Source: Cordia subcordata (taxonomy: Eukaryota; Streptophyta; Magnoliopsida; Boraginales; Cordiaceae). From it: 64,000 bases of DNA. The notes under the pieces were generated by a model. The model saw only the letters and a program-made list of their open reading frames with translations. It had not been told where the DNA came from and did no database searches. The DNA is taken from contig JAPTOF010000010.1 in assembly GCA_028554755.1 (NCBI GenBank), positions 8,840,001 to 8,904,000 of the forward strand. The letters are read 5' to 3'. Below are positions 21,806 through 34,574 of the stretch, in pieces (positions within the stretch are counted from its first letter, which is position 1; the number at the start of each line of letters is the position of its first letter). Position numbers and translations under genes: made by a program.

Positions 21806-24800
21806 ATGTCTTCCACAGGTGGAAAGTTTGAAATTGAGAAGTTTGACGGGAGAATGAGTTTCAGTCTTTCGAGGATCAGATTCAAGGCATTTATGACAAT
21901 GCAAGGACTTTGGAAAGTCATTGAAGAAGTGATCCCGGAAAAGACGGAACCAGCAGTGAGAGAAGAACTCGAAGCGAAAGCCTTAACTGCAATACATATG
22001 TCCGTGACAAATGAAGTATTACTGGAGATTGCTGAGAAGACGACAGCAGTTGAGGCTTGAATACTTTGGTGGATTTGTATGCATCTAAATCTCTCACCAA
22101 TCGCCTCTACTTGAAGAAGCGATTGTATCATCTTAGAATGAAAGAAGGTACGTCACTCAAAAAAAACCTTGATGAGTTTACCTCTTGTTTTATTGCTTTG
22201 AAGGATGTGGGTGTTAAAATTGATGACGAAGATCAAGCTATGATCGTATTATGCTCCTTACCGCCTTCATATATGAACTTTGTGGACATTATGTTGTACG
22301 GGAGGGATAAAATTACCTTTGAAGATGTGATTACTTCATTAAAATCGAAGAATCTTCAAACACATATTCCGAGACATAGGGAAGAAATTCATGGGGAAGG
22401 TTTAGTGAGTAGAGGGAGATCGGAGAATAGAGGGGGATGTTCGAATAGAAAGAAAAGCAAGTCAAAGTCAAAATCAAGAGCAAGGAAGCTACGTTGTTTC
22501 GAGTGTGGTGAAAAGGGTCATATTAAGAAAGAATGTCCAAAACTGAAAAAAGGAAAGAAAAAGGTGGAGAATTCAGCTAATGTAGTGGAGAGTGCTAACA
22601 GTGATGGAGATAACTCGAGTAGTACCGGGAAAGTTTTGACTGTGAGTGGATCACAGTGGCATAATCAATGGATTCTTGATACTGGTGCAATGTTCCATAT
22701 GTGTCCTAGACGCGACTGGTTCTCTTCTTATTCCAAAAGAGAAGGGAAAGTCTTTCTAGGCAATGATCTTTCGTTGAAGGTGGAGGGAATGGGCATCGTA
22801 AATATCAAGATGTTTGATGGTATTACAAGATCTCTCGAGTGTTGGCATGTACCAGAGCTGAAGAAAAACTTGATTTCTCTTGGGCGTTTGGATTCTCATG
22901 GATACAAATTCCGAAGTGAGAATGGTGTCTTAAAGGTGACCAAAAGTGCAATTGTGCTCTTGAAAGGGAACTTGACTGGCGGCTTATATGTCCTTCAAGG
23001 TAGTAATGCGATTCTGAGTGTTGCAAATCACATCTGAGGAGAGTGATAATGACACTATGCAGTTGTGGCACAAAAGGTTGGGCCATATGAGCGAGAGGGG
23101 ACTGACCGAGCTGAGTAAGAGGGATTTGCTTTGTGGACAAAGAACTGGAAAGCTTGACTTCTGCGAGCATTGTGTCTTTGGAAAGCAAACCAGGGTGAAG
23201 TTTAGCAAGGGGCAGAAGAACACCAAAGGTACACTTGATTATATTCATTCTGATCTTTGGGGTCCTAATAAAGTTCCTTCCAAGAAAGGTGCTAGGTATT
23301 ACATCACTTTCATTGATGCATACTCTCGGATGGTGTGGGCTTCTTGAAAACTAAAGATAAGGCGTTTCCAACATTTGTCGAGTAGAAGATGTTGATTGAG
23401 AAGCAGACTGGTAACCAAATTAAGCGTCTTAGGACTGACAATGGGTTGGAATATTGCAATAAAGAGTTTGATGAGTTCTGCAGGAAACATGGCATTATGA
23501 GACACCGCACATGTATAAGGACACCACAACAGAATGGAGTTGCAGAACGCATGAATAGAACTCTGGTGGAGAGAGATCGTTGTATGCTCTCCCAATCTGG
23601 TTTGAGTCAAGACTTTTGGGCTGAAGCCGTCAATACGGCATGCTACTTGGTGAATAGGTCTCTATCCAAAGCTATTGAATTGAAAACTCCTTTTGAGTTA
23701 TGGTCTGGTAAGCCTGCTAACTACTCTCGATTGAGGGTGTTCGGTTGCCCTACATACGCTCACGTGAAAGATGGCAAGTTGGAGCCGAGGGCAAAGAAAT
23801 GCATATTTCTAGGCTATGCGTCCGAGAGGAAAGGTTACAGGTTGTGGTGCACAGATCCAAAGTCTCCAGGTTTCCTCATCAGCAGGGATGTCATATTCAA
23901 TGAGTTTGTTTTATTAGACCAAGAAAAGGAGAAAGCGGTAGCTGGTTTAGACCACGGTGTCAAAGAGCAGGTGGAGGTATTTGCTGATGTTCCAAATGTT
24001 CCATCTAACAATAGTAGCAGTCAAATTCAGCCGACTCAACCAACTGAGGTACATGATCAAAATGTGCCTGAACAACAGAAGTACAGCATTGCCACTGGGC
24101 GAGAAAAGAGACAGATTAGAGAGCCTCAAAGGTACGGATACGCTGATCTTGTTGCTTATGCTTTGACTATTGCCGAAACAATTGAAGGACATGAGCCGAA
24201 TTCATACAAAGAGGCCATATCTGGGAAAGATTCTGCTCAGTGGGTGGGTGCCATGAGTGAGGGGATTGAGTCTCTTCATAAGAATCAAACGTGGGAGCTT
24301 GTTGAATTGCCTAAGGGACAGCAAGTTGTAGGTTGCAAATAGGTTTACAAGAAAAAGGAAGGTACTCCAGGGGTTGAAGGTCCTCGATACAAGGAACGGT
24401 TGGTGGCAAAAGGCTATATACAAAGGAAGGGTGTTGACTTCAACGAAGTGTTCTCTCGAGTTGTGAAGCATAGTTCGATCAGGGTTTTACTTGCCTTGAT
24501 TGCTTTTCATGACTTAGAGCTTGAGCAGCTAGATGTGAAAATGGCGTTTTTGCATGGTGATCTTGAAGACCAAATTTACATGAGTCAACCGGAGGGGTAT
24601 ATAGTTCCTGGTAGGGAGAACCATGTTTGCAAACTGAAGAAGTCCTTGTATGGGTTGAAGCAGTCACCTCGGCAATGGTACAAGAGATTTGACACATTCA
24701 TGGTAGGTGCTGGATACACAAGGAGTGCCTATGACAGCTGTGTGTATCTCAAAAGACTTCCAGATGGTTCGTTTGTGTACTTGTTGTTGTATGTCGATGA

Positions 24801-25768
24801 TATGCTTATTGCTGCTAAAAGCATGTCTGCAATCGACGAATTAAAGAAGCAGCTAGGTGATGAGCTTGAGATGAAGGATCTTGGAGCAGCGAAGAAGATT
24901 CTTAGCATGGAGATTCACAGAGATAGAAATGCTGGGAAGCTATTCTTGTCTCAACAAAGTTATATTGAGAAGGTGCTGAAGTGTTTCAGGATGCTTAAAG
25001 CTAAGTTTGTGAGTGTGCCGCTTGCTGCTCACTTCAAATTGTCTGTAGATTTGTCACCTAAAACTGAGGAGGAGGTGGAACATATGTCTCATGTCCCATA
25101 CTCGAGTGCTGTTGGTAGCTTGATGTATGCTATGGTGTGCACTCGACCTGATATTTTACATACAGTTAGTGTTGTGAGCAGATATATGGCATCACCTAGG
25201 AAAACACACTGGGAAGCGGTGAAATGGATAATGAGATATTTGCGTGGCACTGCAAATGTAGGTTTGCTATTTAACAAGATGACTGGAGATTGCACGAGGT
25301 TGGTGGGTTATTGTGATTCAGACTTTGCGGGTGACCTTGATAAGAGAAGATCTCTGACGGGTTACGTGTTTACTCTCTATGGATGTGCTATCAGTTGGAA
25401 AGCGACATTACGCCATCGTGGCATTGTCGACTACTGAAGCGGAGTACATGGCAATTGCAGAAGCTGTGAAGGAGGCCATGTGGTTACAAAGCCTGGTTCG
25501 TGATCTTGGACTGTAGCAAGATACAAGTACAGTCTTTTGTGATAGCTAGAGTGCAATCCATCTGACGAAGAATCAGATGTATCATAAGAGGATTAAACAC
25601 ATTGACATCAGATATCATTTTATCAGAGATGTTGTATCACAAGGAATCATATCGGTGCAAAAGATATCTACCCATGAGAATCCAGCAGATATGATGACTA
25701 AGGTAGTTCCAGTCAGCAAGTTTAAGCATTGCTTGGACTTGGTTGCTATTTGCGGTGCGGAGCATTGA
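21806..25768 (+). pseudogene. copia gag-pol, broken
   Basis: Gag starts MSSTGGKFEIEKFDG at 21806. A frameshift near 22057 (apparent loss of one base) moves gag into the next frame. A CCHC knuckle, CFECGEKGHIKKEC, is at 22495-22536. The protease motif DTGA is at 22678-22689. A second frameshift near 23030 precedes the GAG-pre-integrase segment LWHKRLGHM. Integrase runs to about 23900, interrupted by another shift/stop at 23345-23390. A TAG at 24340 splits integrase tail from reverse transcriptase, whose YVDD box is at 24790-24801. A shift near 25410 and stops near 25514 and 25546 break RNase H. The final frame ends at 25768. Read-through is not possible; it is a molecular fossil, though each domain is easily recognised. 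Confidence 0.9.
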
Positions 25769-25826
25769 GCTCTTAGAGGTAGTTGGCTGTAGGGATGATG
25801 GTGTATTGATTGGAGCGAATACGTGC

Positions 25827-25839
25827 CAAGGTGGAGATT
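25827..25839 (+). promoter_or_regulatory. polypurine tract region
   Basis: CAAGGTGGAGATTT lies directly before the 3' LTR, the usual site for plus-strand priming. Confidence 0.6.
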
Positions 25840-26171
25840 TGTTGAATGTGGTCTGTATTCTTGGGCAACAAAAATTGCAGATTTCCTTGTTAGCATATTA
25901 CCTTATTCGTTTGTTACCTTTTGTAGTACATAATTAATTAGTTGTCTTTTCTGCTTAATAGGTTTAGGAAACCTTTGCACTATAAATATGTGGCAATACT
26001 CATTATGTTATGTGTGAGAGAGAAACCAAAGTGAGAGCCTTGTAGCATTCGTGATCAATAATAGAATTATTCTCTGCTGCCCGCGGACGTAGGCTTTAAA
26101 GCTGAACCACGTAATTCTTGTGTTCGTTATTTCTTCTCGTATTCTTCTTGTTTGCATGTTTTTCCCCAACA
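25840..26171 (+). repeat. 3' LTR
   Basis: Same length as the 5' LTR; differences include CATG/TCTG near the start, and CCATGG/CCGCGG and CGTGTTTA/CTTGTTTG in U5. Confidence 0.95.
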
Positions 26172-26176
26172 ATTGT

Positions 26177-26692
26177 AAATACTTAAAGTTGACAAAAAAA
26201 TAAAAATAACTTTTTTATAGTAGCTCAAATCCCACTAAACCCAATAAATCATTACCTAAAATTACATTTCTAACACTTACTTTACTAATCCAATAATATT
26301 TCTTTCCATTACAAGATTAGTCCAATTAATAGGCAGAAGGCCGAAATCTAGCCCAAAATGAATTGAAAGTAAATTAAATGAGCTAATAATGTCTTTTGTC
26401 ATTTTACCTTTGAACTTTTTCGACATATAAGTTAAAAGTTTTTACGTTATGTTGTGTTTAGGTTGAGTTTCTATTTATACTATTTCTTTTTATATATATT
26501 TATTTATTTTTTTCAATATTATAAGTTTAAATAATAATTAGTAAATTTTGATCTAACTAATTATTTCTTAAATTTGAATTGAACGCCAATGGGTCCGAAT
26601 TTTACACCTAAAGTATGACATAATGGTATTTGAAGCTAATAACCAGTTTAATTTATGCGGGACAAACAAAAAAAAAAGCGTGGTGAGAGCCA
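26177..26692. other. spacer between copia element and MULE-B
   Basis: AT-rich, no gene or bounded repeat seen. Confidence 0.5.
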
Positions 26693-26701
26693 TCACTTGA
26701 G

Positions 26702-26799
26702 GGGGTTATTTTTATTTTTAACCTTATTTTTTAATTTACTTTAAAAAATAACCCAGTTTTGAGGGGAGTAGCAAAAGTAGACTTTTCGAACTTATGAAG
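26702..26799 (+). repeat. MULE-B left terminal inverted repeat
   Basis: Pairs with 34575-34672 on the other strand; few differences, for example a 2-base G excess at the tip and GGGGAGTAGC against GGGGTAGC. Confidence 0.9.
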
Positions 26800-27370
26800 C
26801 CCGATCACGAATGTTGAAAACTCGATATTGGACTTCGAAAGTTCGAAAATATATTCGAATTACGAAGCTTCGATATCGAATTTCATATTTTCTTGCTCGA
26901 ACTTCAAAAGTTCGAAAGCATAACTTCGAACTTCAAAAGTTCGAAAGCATAACTTCGAACTTCAAAAGTTCGAAAGCATAACTTCGAACTTATGAAGTTC
27001 GAAAATAGGGTACTAGGGTTTGCAGGATTTTCTTACTTGAACTTCAAAAGTTCGAAAGCATAACTTCGAACTTATGAAGTTCGAAAATAGGGTGCTAGGG
27101 TTTGCATGATTCCTTCTGTGACGATGTTGCGACGATGTGACGGAGGGCAGAGAATAATATCAGGAGGCAGATAATAATATCGCGTTTCGAACTTTAGAAG
27201 TTCGAGTTTACAAGATTCCGAAGTAATCAAGGGCAGAGCAGAGCAGAGAATAAAATTTTTGTCAGAGATGTGCATTTTCGAACTTGTGAAGTTCGAAGTT
27301 TTGAAAAATTTGAACTTTCAAAGTTCGAAATTTTCAAACTTTCGAACTTCTGACTTGCGATTTTGTTGTT
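26785..27370. repeat. MULE-B left subterminal palindrome array
   Basis: Dense copies of a small hairpin word, typically CGAACTTCAAAAGTTCG or CGAACTTATGAAGTTCG. From 26897 to about 27003 they form a 29-bp tandem repeat (spacing 29 between successive TTCGAAAGCATAAC). A longer block ending GGGT(A/G)CTAGGGTTTGCA is present twice. Such arrays are likely binding sites for the element's own transposase (inference). Confidence 0.85.
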
Positions 27371-27654
27371 TTGAGTTTTTAAAATTCGAGTTAGGTTATA
27401 AGTCGAAACTCAGAATTTTAAAATCCAAATTTCTAAGTTCGAATTTGTTACTATATAATGCACACCCCACTTCTCCCTTCATCATCTCGTTCCAAAATCA
27501 CTAACCCTACAAACGTTCACACGATAAGTCACATTACGTAGCATTTTCAAAATTTGGATTTGCTGCTATACCACTAACCACTCCACTTCCCTCTCTTCTG
27601 CAACTCATTCACATCTAAGTCACATTATATATATATTTTTTTTCACCCAAAAAG

Positions 27655-30270
27655 ATGAATGCAAATGTTAATGCAGTTAACGTATATTTATATTACGGTG
27701 GCAACAAAATTGAAACAGATCATAGGCTCGACTATGTAGGTCCAAACTTACCACGTAAAATAAAAATTCTTCCCGGAACGACATACAATCAGTTTGTATC
27801 TCGTATATTCACGAAGCTCTAATTGCGGCCTACTATCGATAGAGTTGAGTTGTGTTATCGTGATCCCAAATAGGACACAAAGCTATAACAAATATATTAT
27901 TACACCAATGGCATTAAGGATGACGAAGACGTACAGGACGTGTACGAAACAGCTTGCATGGATATGAATAGGAGATGTGCGCACGTTGTCGTAGACGTGC
28001 AAAGTGATGTCGTGTACAATCCACAGCCTTCAAATGAAGAAGCAACACTACAAGAAGTTGTTGGTGATTTGCCAGACTTGAATGTGGAACCACCTTATTA
28101 TGTCAATGCAGAAGTCAACATTCCAACCACAACGGCAGGGTTTGCCATATTTTCCCTTTCTCCACCGCCACGCCCCACATTTGAAGTTGGAGGACCATCT
28201 CAAGCTAGTGACATTCGGGAGATGTTCGAGGTGGAATTAGATTCTATTTTATCTGAACCGAAAGAAGTAGATGAGGACGTCCACTTAAACGAGGAGGAAG
28301 ATGTTGTGTCAGTAGAAAGTTAATCTACGAAAACGAAGAGGTTGATGTGGGGCCAGGCAATGGCGAAGAGCTGGAGCCGGATCTAGAGGAGGAAGAACCA
28401 GTAGCTTTCCACACAACTAGGACAAAGTATTACATCACTTCAAATGAGCCTCCAATGGAGAGACCAATATGGGATGAGAGACGGATGGAGTTGGCCAAAC
28501 GCATGGTGTTCCCGAAAAAGGTTGATCTTATACGGGCTGTCCAACAAAACGTGATCAAACATAAATGAGAATACAGGGTGGTGAAGTCAAATAAGTCTTT
28601 ATGGGACATACGTTGCTACGAATCAAGCAATCCTAGGACACCATGCAAGTGGAAGGTTCGTGCAGTAAAAAAATGCACACACAAGATGTTTGAGATTACG
28701 AGGTACCAAAGCATGCATATTTGCATGGGAGATAAATGCGGGCCAAACCATAGAAATCTAACATCTGGTCTGGTCAGCTACATGGTTAGGCATTTGTTGC
28801 AGAGAAGCCTGATTTCAAGGTACGTCTTGTCCAAGCCCACGTAAAGAAGACTTTAAATGTTGATATAACGTACGGGAAAGCGTGACGTGGTAGGAATAAG
28901 GCAATCCAACTAGTTTTTGGAGACTGGGACATGTCATACAAGATCTTTGCGCGCTTTTTGCTGCCGTAATTGCAAAGAATCCGAACCGTTGTCCACTACA
29001 AGTTCGCCTGTGGTTCAATCAAACAAAAAAATTTTCCACTATGTTTTTGGGCTTTTGGTCCATGCATCATGGCATGGAGGCATCACAATCAGACTCGTTG
29101 GACGGAACACATTTGCATGGGAAGTACAAGGGCCACCTGCTTGTCGCCTTAGCGACAGATGCCAATGACCATATATTACCGTTGGCATTTGCCGTTGTCG
29201 ATGGCGAGAGTACAAATAGTTGGAGGTGGTTCCTGGAGAAGGTAAGTCAGTGTTTTTTAAACGACATGTCAACAGTTTGTATTCTGTCTGATCGGCACGC
29301 AGGAATCGCGGCAGCCATCAATACAATAACATCCGACGGCCGACTTCAAGTAAAGCATCGCATTTGCTTGAGACATTTAAAAAGCAATGTGATGAAAAGA
29401 TGGCACAACCAATTCGCAAAAGACATGTGTTGGATAGTTGGAAAAGAAAGCCAGAAACGGAAGCACATCACCGCCATGGACATTATTCGTAATATCGACC
29501 CACGACCATCGGCGTTGGTACGGGTGCACGGATGTTAGCCGACCTCGGTCGAGTCATGGACATTGAGCCACGATGGGGTTATAGATGAAGTCGCGACAAC
29601 AAATAATGTTGAATGCTTCAATGGTGTGATTGTCGGAGCCAGGGGATTGCCCATTACAGCACTAGTAAATAACGCTTTTTTAAAGCTAAAGGGATATTTC
29701 CACGATAGGTTGGCAAACACAATGCACATGCGTAGAGATGGTCGTATTCTGACGGATCGAGAGAGAGAAAAATATGAAAAGTGGCAGACGTCTTCACACC
29801 GGATGCGATTGCATGCATTCAGACTAGATGAGTGGTACCAGGTCGGTGGAATGCCAGAACGATGGAACGATGTTCCCAACGAACAAGAGGTAGATTGGGT
29901 GGGACGAACATGTATATGTGGCAAGTGGACAGCCTATCATATGCCATGCTCTCATGCCCAATATGTTGCCCGTTATAGGGGTGGAAACCCTTCAACCATG
30001 GTTGATCTTTATTATACGGTAGAGTCATTCGAGGCAACAAATAATATGACATTTCAACCCCTTGGACATGAATTTTACTGGCCTCCAGGACCCAGTTGGA
30101 CGTTACTCCCGAATGCTTTACGAGTGCGCGACAGAAGACGTGGGCGGGAAAGAACTCGGTGTATACCAAACGAGATGGACAATTCCGACCAAGTAGGCAG
30201 AAGAAAGTGTAGTTATTGCCGTAACCCTGGGCATATTGCACCAAATTGCCCCTTAAGAATAGATACGTAG
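27655..30270 (+). pseudogene. MuDR-type MULE transposase (MURA), decayed
   Basis: Starts MNANVNAVNVYLYYGG at 27655. Regions in order: an N-terminal block to about 28320 with DLPDLNVEPPYY; a MuDR DNA-binding block at 28590-28800 (WDIRCYES, CKWKVRA, MFEITRYQ, H.C); the catalytic MULE domain from about 29040 with FWAFGP in one frame, DGTHLHGKYKG at 29101 and SDRHAGI with its Asp at 29290; then a SWIM zinc finger CICGKWTAYHMPCSHA at about 29911-29958 and a C-terminal CCHC knuckle CSYCRNPGHIAPNC at 30208-30249. In-frame stops at 27820, 27870 and 27885, a frameshift near 28323, a stop at 28566, shifts between 28800 and 29050, and a stop at 29536 make it non-functional. Length and layout are normal for a MURA protein of about 800 residues. 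Confidence 0.92.
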
Positions 30271-30506
30271 CTTCAAATGGTTATCATGAAGTTGTAGCAT
30301 GTGATGCTAATTAGTCTTTTCTACTATGGTGTGTAATGTTTTCAATAAAAGATATTGTCAAATCTTTCCATCACAAAATATTGTCAACATCAACACAATT
30401 TATATCGAGACATGATAATAAGTACGAAAAAACAATGAAAAATGAAAGTTCAATTACATAGAATTACTAAAATAAGTTTGAAATGTAAAATGTTTATTCA
30501 ATTACA

Positions 30507-32715
30507 TCAATACTGAGAAGGCGTGTAATAATCGGGCCTCCGACCCCTGCTGGTCCGGTCGGGTAAAATGCGTGGCCGTGGATGTGGTGACTGTGTACGT
30601 CTACGAGTACGACGCAGTAGATGGTCCTCCTCGAACACCAGCTCAGCAGTCTGGTCATCTATCAGATAATCACTGGTAGATAACGGCCTCTGCGGTGGCG
30701 TGTTCAAGGTGCTGGGCTCCTGATGTGACGGACCGCCGTACTCAAACTGGCTAGACCTACCAGGCTGTGGCGGCGTGTACGAAGTGCTGGGCTCCTGAGT
30801 GGTATGATGATGACGGCTCCGCTGTCCCGACCGATGTAAAGTTTGTGGAGGCGATTGCGGACGTTGGACGTCATATATGGCTGTCGTGTCGTCTAACAGG
30901 TGCTCATGCTGGGTCTGCTGAAGTACGGCCTGGCCTCTGATGTACAGGACCTGCAGATGACTCACCATATAATCAAGAGTAGCCGCATCTACTCGTAAGT
31001 CTTCCGCCTCGTACTGCCGTATAATACTCCCACTGTGGTTAACCACATGCTGAGCGTATACCGCATAAAGAAAAATTTCAAAAATTTTAATAGGTATTGC
31101 ATCAATGCGTACTAAATTCGAATTTATGGGAAAACATTTATATTGCACTAACCAGACTGTTCTAATCGTGGGCCAACGCAATGTAGCCGTCGTCTGTATG
31201 ACTAGTCCGAGGGTGTCCAGCATGTAGTATGGTTATCCCTCAGTGCCATCTCATATACGCCCTCAAAGCCTCAAGATCGGGAAAGTCCTCTAACTCCGTC
31301 GCCACAATGGTGTTTTCCCAATTGACCCACATGTCGACTGCCGAATTATATTGTTCGGCTGTAATCTTCTCTTTCTCGTCCCGGTGCTTCTGCCACGCTG
31401 GTGGATTAACAGGGATCGTCTGCCGCATGCCGAACTGCCGAAGTACCCGATCAAGATGGTGCCACTCAACCCGCCTACCAACGATGAGGGGTACATATGC
31501 TCGCTACACTTCCGCATTTTCCAAACAGTACTATGGCAAACCACCTATTGCATGCTCGAATGGCTGCCAAATAAACTGGGAACACAACAATAACGGCAGA
31601 TTAATTTATAAAACATACAACGTATATTAACAAGGGAGAGTAATAAATGTGAGATGTAAATTTTTTCAAACCTCGCCGGTGGCGGTCAATCATGTCCCGC
31701 GCCTCGTTCAAACCAGTCCGGCCCGCAACCCACTTCAGATCCTTCCTCGCAAAGAACATGTAGCTGCTTGGTGGGCCTGGCAACGGGAAATCAGGGTGAA
31801 CAGCTTGCCCATCCCTCTGATGGTGCCTATCCGTCTGCTCACACAGTGTTAGCCTAAAAGCCGTGAGTCTGTCCCAAGCAAAAAACTGCATTGTACAAGA
31901 TAATTATATTATAAGCAATAATACGTCTTCAAATATCATTAACAATAATGAGATGAGTAAGTGTGTTACCTGAATCAGCATGACGACCCGCACATGCCTC
32001 TACAATCACGGCAACAAGCCTTACAAAGCCATCTATACAGATCGCTAGGCATGTCGCTTCAATTATATTCAGCGATATGATCAAAGTCAATCAAAAAGTC
32101 TAACCAATGTAACGATAATTTATTTCCTGTCGAATCAGTGAACATATGGGTGCCAAATAACAAAAAAATCCACAAACGGGCCCGCCGTTCCGCTTCCTCC
32201 ACATCAGGATTCTCCGGAGTGCCTTGAGCTACATACAATTCCCTTAGATGGGGTATGTTAATTGAACTTTCACTAATTTTGTCCAAAGATACATATACCT
32301 CAATATACTGATGAATATGTGTCCACCACTCTTCCGGAGTTCGACTAGTATCGTCGAGCACCGGGACAACTTGACCAACAATCGGTAATCCCCAATATAC
32401 AGCGACATCCTGGAGTGTGATCGTGGCCTCGCCTACAGGCAAATGAAATGTATGCGTCTCTGATCGCCATCTCTCAATCAAGGCAGTAATAAGAGGATTG
32501 TCAACCTGATGGAAGCGAGCCGCATAACATCCAAAAAATCCCGCTGTCAATAAAGACGTCTGCACAGCAGGATGCTCCGTCCATAGGAATAACTCTTTAT
32601 CACTCCTATAAATCTTGTGTTCCTCTAACTGATGGGGTGACGACAAATAATTCACCGGGTGGTCATAGTAATAGCATAACACTGAACTATCGCTAGGAGC
32701 TGGTCTATGAGCCAT
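30507..32715 (-). pseudogene. plant mobile domain (PMD) gene in MULE-B, with introns, decayed
   Basis: Exon 1 runs 32715 to 32059 and gives 218 residues from MAHRPAPSDSSVLCYY, with the PMD core RWRSETHTFHLPVGEATITL and VAVYWGLPIVGQ. A TGA at 32059 breaks the frame before DLYRWLCKACCRDCRG. An intron follows at about 31886-31969 (donor CAG|GTAACA, acceptor ATGCAG|TT), then exon FFAWDRLTAFR to about 31674; a second intron is at about 31576-31673 (acceptor CCCAG|TTTATTTGG); then the exon with EWHHLDRVLRQFGMR, stopped at 31240 after YMRWH. The last part, 31223-30507, is open and ends in a proline/serine/arginine-rich tail. PMD proteins such as MAIN and MAIL1 act in the nucleus on gene expression and transposon silencing. 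Here the gene rides inside a transposon; whether it helped the element is unknown. MULE-A has the same gene with the same intron positions. Confidence 0.85.
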
Positions 32716-34039
32716 AGATCCTACGAGTATTAAGTAAATTAAAAAAAATGTAAAAGTACTAATTATTACTAATTAGTTTAAAACTGCAACCTTAATATTT
32801 AACTAATTTTGCTAACTCTGTAAAATTCATAATATTTTAATTTTTCTACATTCATACTATTTAAAATTACATCAATTAATACATCCCATCATCATAAAAA
32901 TATTAATATTCCAAATAATAAATCAACATATAATTAACATATAAAATAAACCAACATGATTAATATTCCACTAAAATAAACAATAGTCTAATTTTGAAAT
33001 TTAATGTGTTAAGCAACATATAATAAACATATAAAATAAACCAACACGATTAATATTCCACTAAAATAAACAATAATATAATTTTCAAATTAAAATTGCA
33101 CAACAAATAAAATTAATACTGCTTAACATTATCTAAACGTCAAAAAATTTATTACTAATTACTTTAGAACTACAACTTTAATATTGAACAAATATATCAC
33201 TTTATCTTAAAATTACTAATAATGAACATAATTAATCCTAAAACTCCACTAAAACCCTAACTTCAGTTACTTACTATATGCCCTATAACTTTAATTTTCT
33301 CATTTCTTAAATTTTATATTATTTAAAATTTATAAAATTCATGTTAAATACTTTAGAACTACAACTTTAATACTTAATTATTACATAACGTCATCTTAAA
33401 TTGACTAATAATTAACATAATTAATCCTAAAATTCCACTAAAACCCTTAAACGCCACTAAAACCCTAAAACTTTATATGATTAATTGAATAATTATAAAT
33501 TCACACTAATTATATGCATACTGATTATATGTACACAAATTATATACACAATGATTAATACATCCCATCATCATAAAATGATTAATATTCCTGAAATAAA
33601 TCAACATATAATTAACATATAAATTAAACCAACAAAATTAATATTCCACTAAACTAAACAATTGTCTAATTTTAAAATTTAACGTGTTAAGCAACATATA
33701 ATTAACATATAAAATAAACCAATATGATTAATATTCCACTAAACTAGACAATAATATAATTTTCAAATTAGACGTAGGCAACATGTAATTAACATATAAT
33801 TTCGAAATTTAACATCATATAAATTAAACAAACAAACACATTAAAACATATAAATTCGATACCAAAAAAAAAAAGAGAAAACTTACAAGATTTAGGCAAA
33901 ATTCTAGGATGTGGAAAATTTGTACTAAATTTTCAAATTGGGTGGGAGAAAAATGAGAGAGGGAGAGAGCAAAAAAGGAGAGGAGAGGTGAGATTTCGGA
34001 TGGAAGAGGAGGGTTCGGGCGGGGGTTTAAATAGTAGAG

Positions 34040-34574
34040 GAGTCGAACTTCAGAAGTTCGACATCGAGGAACAAAAACTCGATTTCAAACTTCTGAAGTT
34101 CGAGTGCAACATAATCGAACTTCTGAAGTTCGATTTTATATGTATTTCGAATTTCTGAAATTCGACATCGAGTTTTGAGATTCTGCTTTAATGCCCTGTC
34201 TATTACGTGCAGCGATACACGCGCGTTATCGATTATCGACCTTTCAAATTTCGATAACGGCCAGCTGTGTTGGGTTTCTGAGCAGTCGAGCTTCAGAAGT
34301 TCGAATCAAGGAACAAAAGCTAGATATCGAACTTCGGAAGTTCGAGTATACTGTTTGAACTTCAGAAGTTCGACTATGTATTTCGAATTTCGACTTCGAG
34401 TTTCGAGATTCTGCTTTAATGCCCTGTGTGTACATCCATTCAATCGAACTTCAGAAGTTCGAGTCCGAGCTTCTGAATTTCGAATTCTTAGTTGGACTTC
34501 AGAAGTTCGATATCTCATATTATAATTTCCTTTTTTTTTACCCTTCACATAGTCGAACTTTGTAACTTCGTTTT
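34040..34574. repeat. MULE-B right subterminal palindrome array
   Basis: Many copies of TCGAACTTCAGAAGTTCGA and related words in both directions, with a duplicated block containing TTCTGCTTTAATGCCCTGT (34182 and 34410). Confidence 0.85.

Larger units (their letters stand above)
21051..26171 (+). mobile_element. complete Ty1/copia LTR retrotransposon (Tnt1-like), 5121 bp
   Basis: Two 332-bp LTRs (21051-21382 and 25840-26171) flanked by the perfect 5-bp duplication ATTGT (21046-21050 and 26172-26176). I count about 9 mismatches between the LTRs, roughly 2.7 percent, so it is a fairly young insertion. Domain order gag, zinc knuckle, protease, integrase, reverse transcriptase, RNase H is that of copia. 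The coding frame is broken in several places, so this copy cannot move by itself. It is the same family as the left-edge element but in the opposite direction. Confidence 0.95.

Noticed and set aside
22823..24697. Antisense ORFs of up to 141 codons across copia pol
   Set aside because: Shadows of the gag-pol codons, without recognisable content.
26785..27370. Regular palindromic repeats resembling a CRISPR array
   Set aside because: Eukaryotic context, no unique spacers (the whole 29-bp period repeats), and position at the end of a MULE explain them better.
29535..31223. Antisense ORFs across the transposase (29535-29924, 29819-30244 on -)
   Set aside because: Shadows; the catalytic and zinc-finger motifs are on +. 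The - ORF 30507-31223 is different and is kept as the PMD gene tail.
31229..31852. + strand ORFs at 31229-31630, 31351-31593 and 31649-31852
   Set aside because: Antisense of PMD exons, which are conserved with MULE-A on the - strand.
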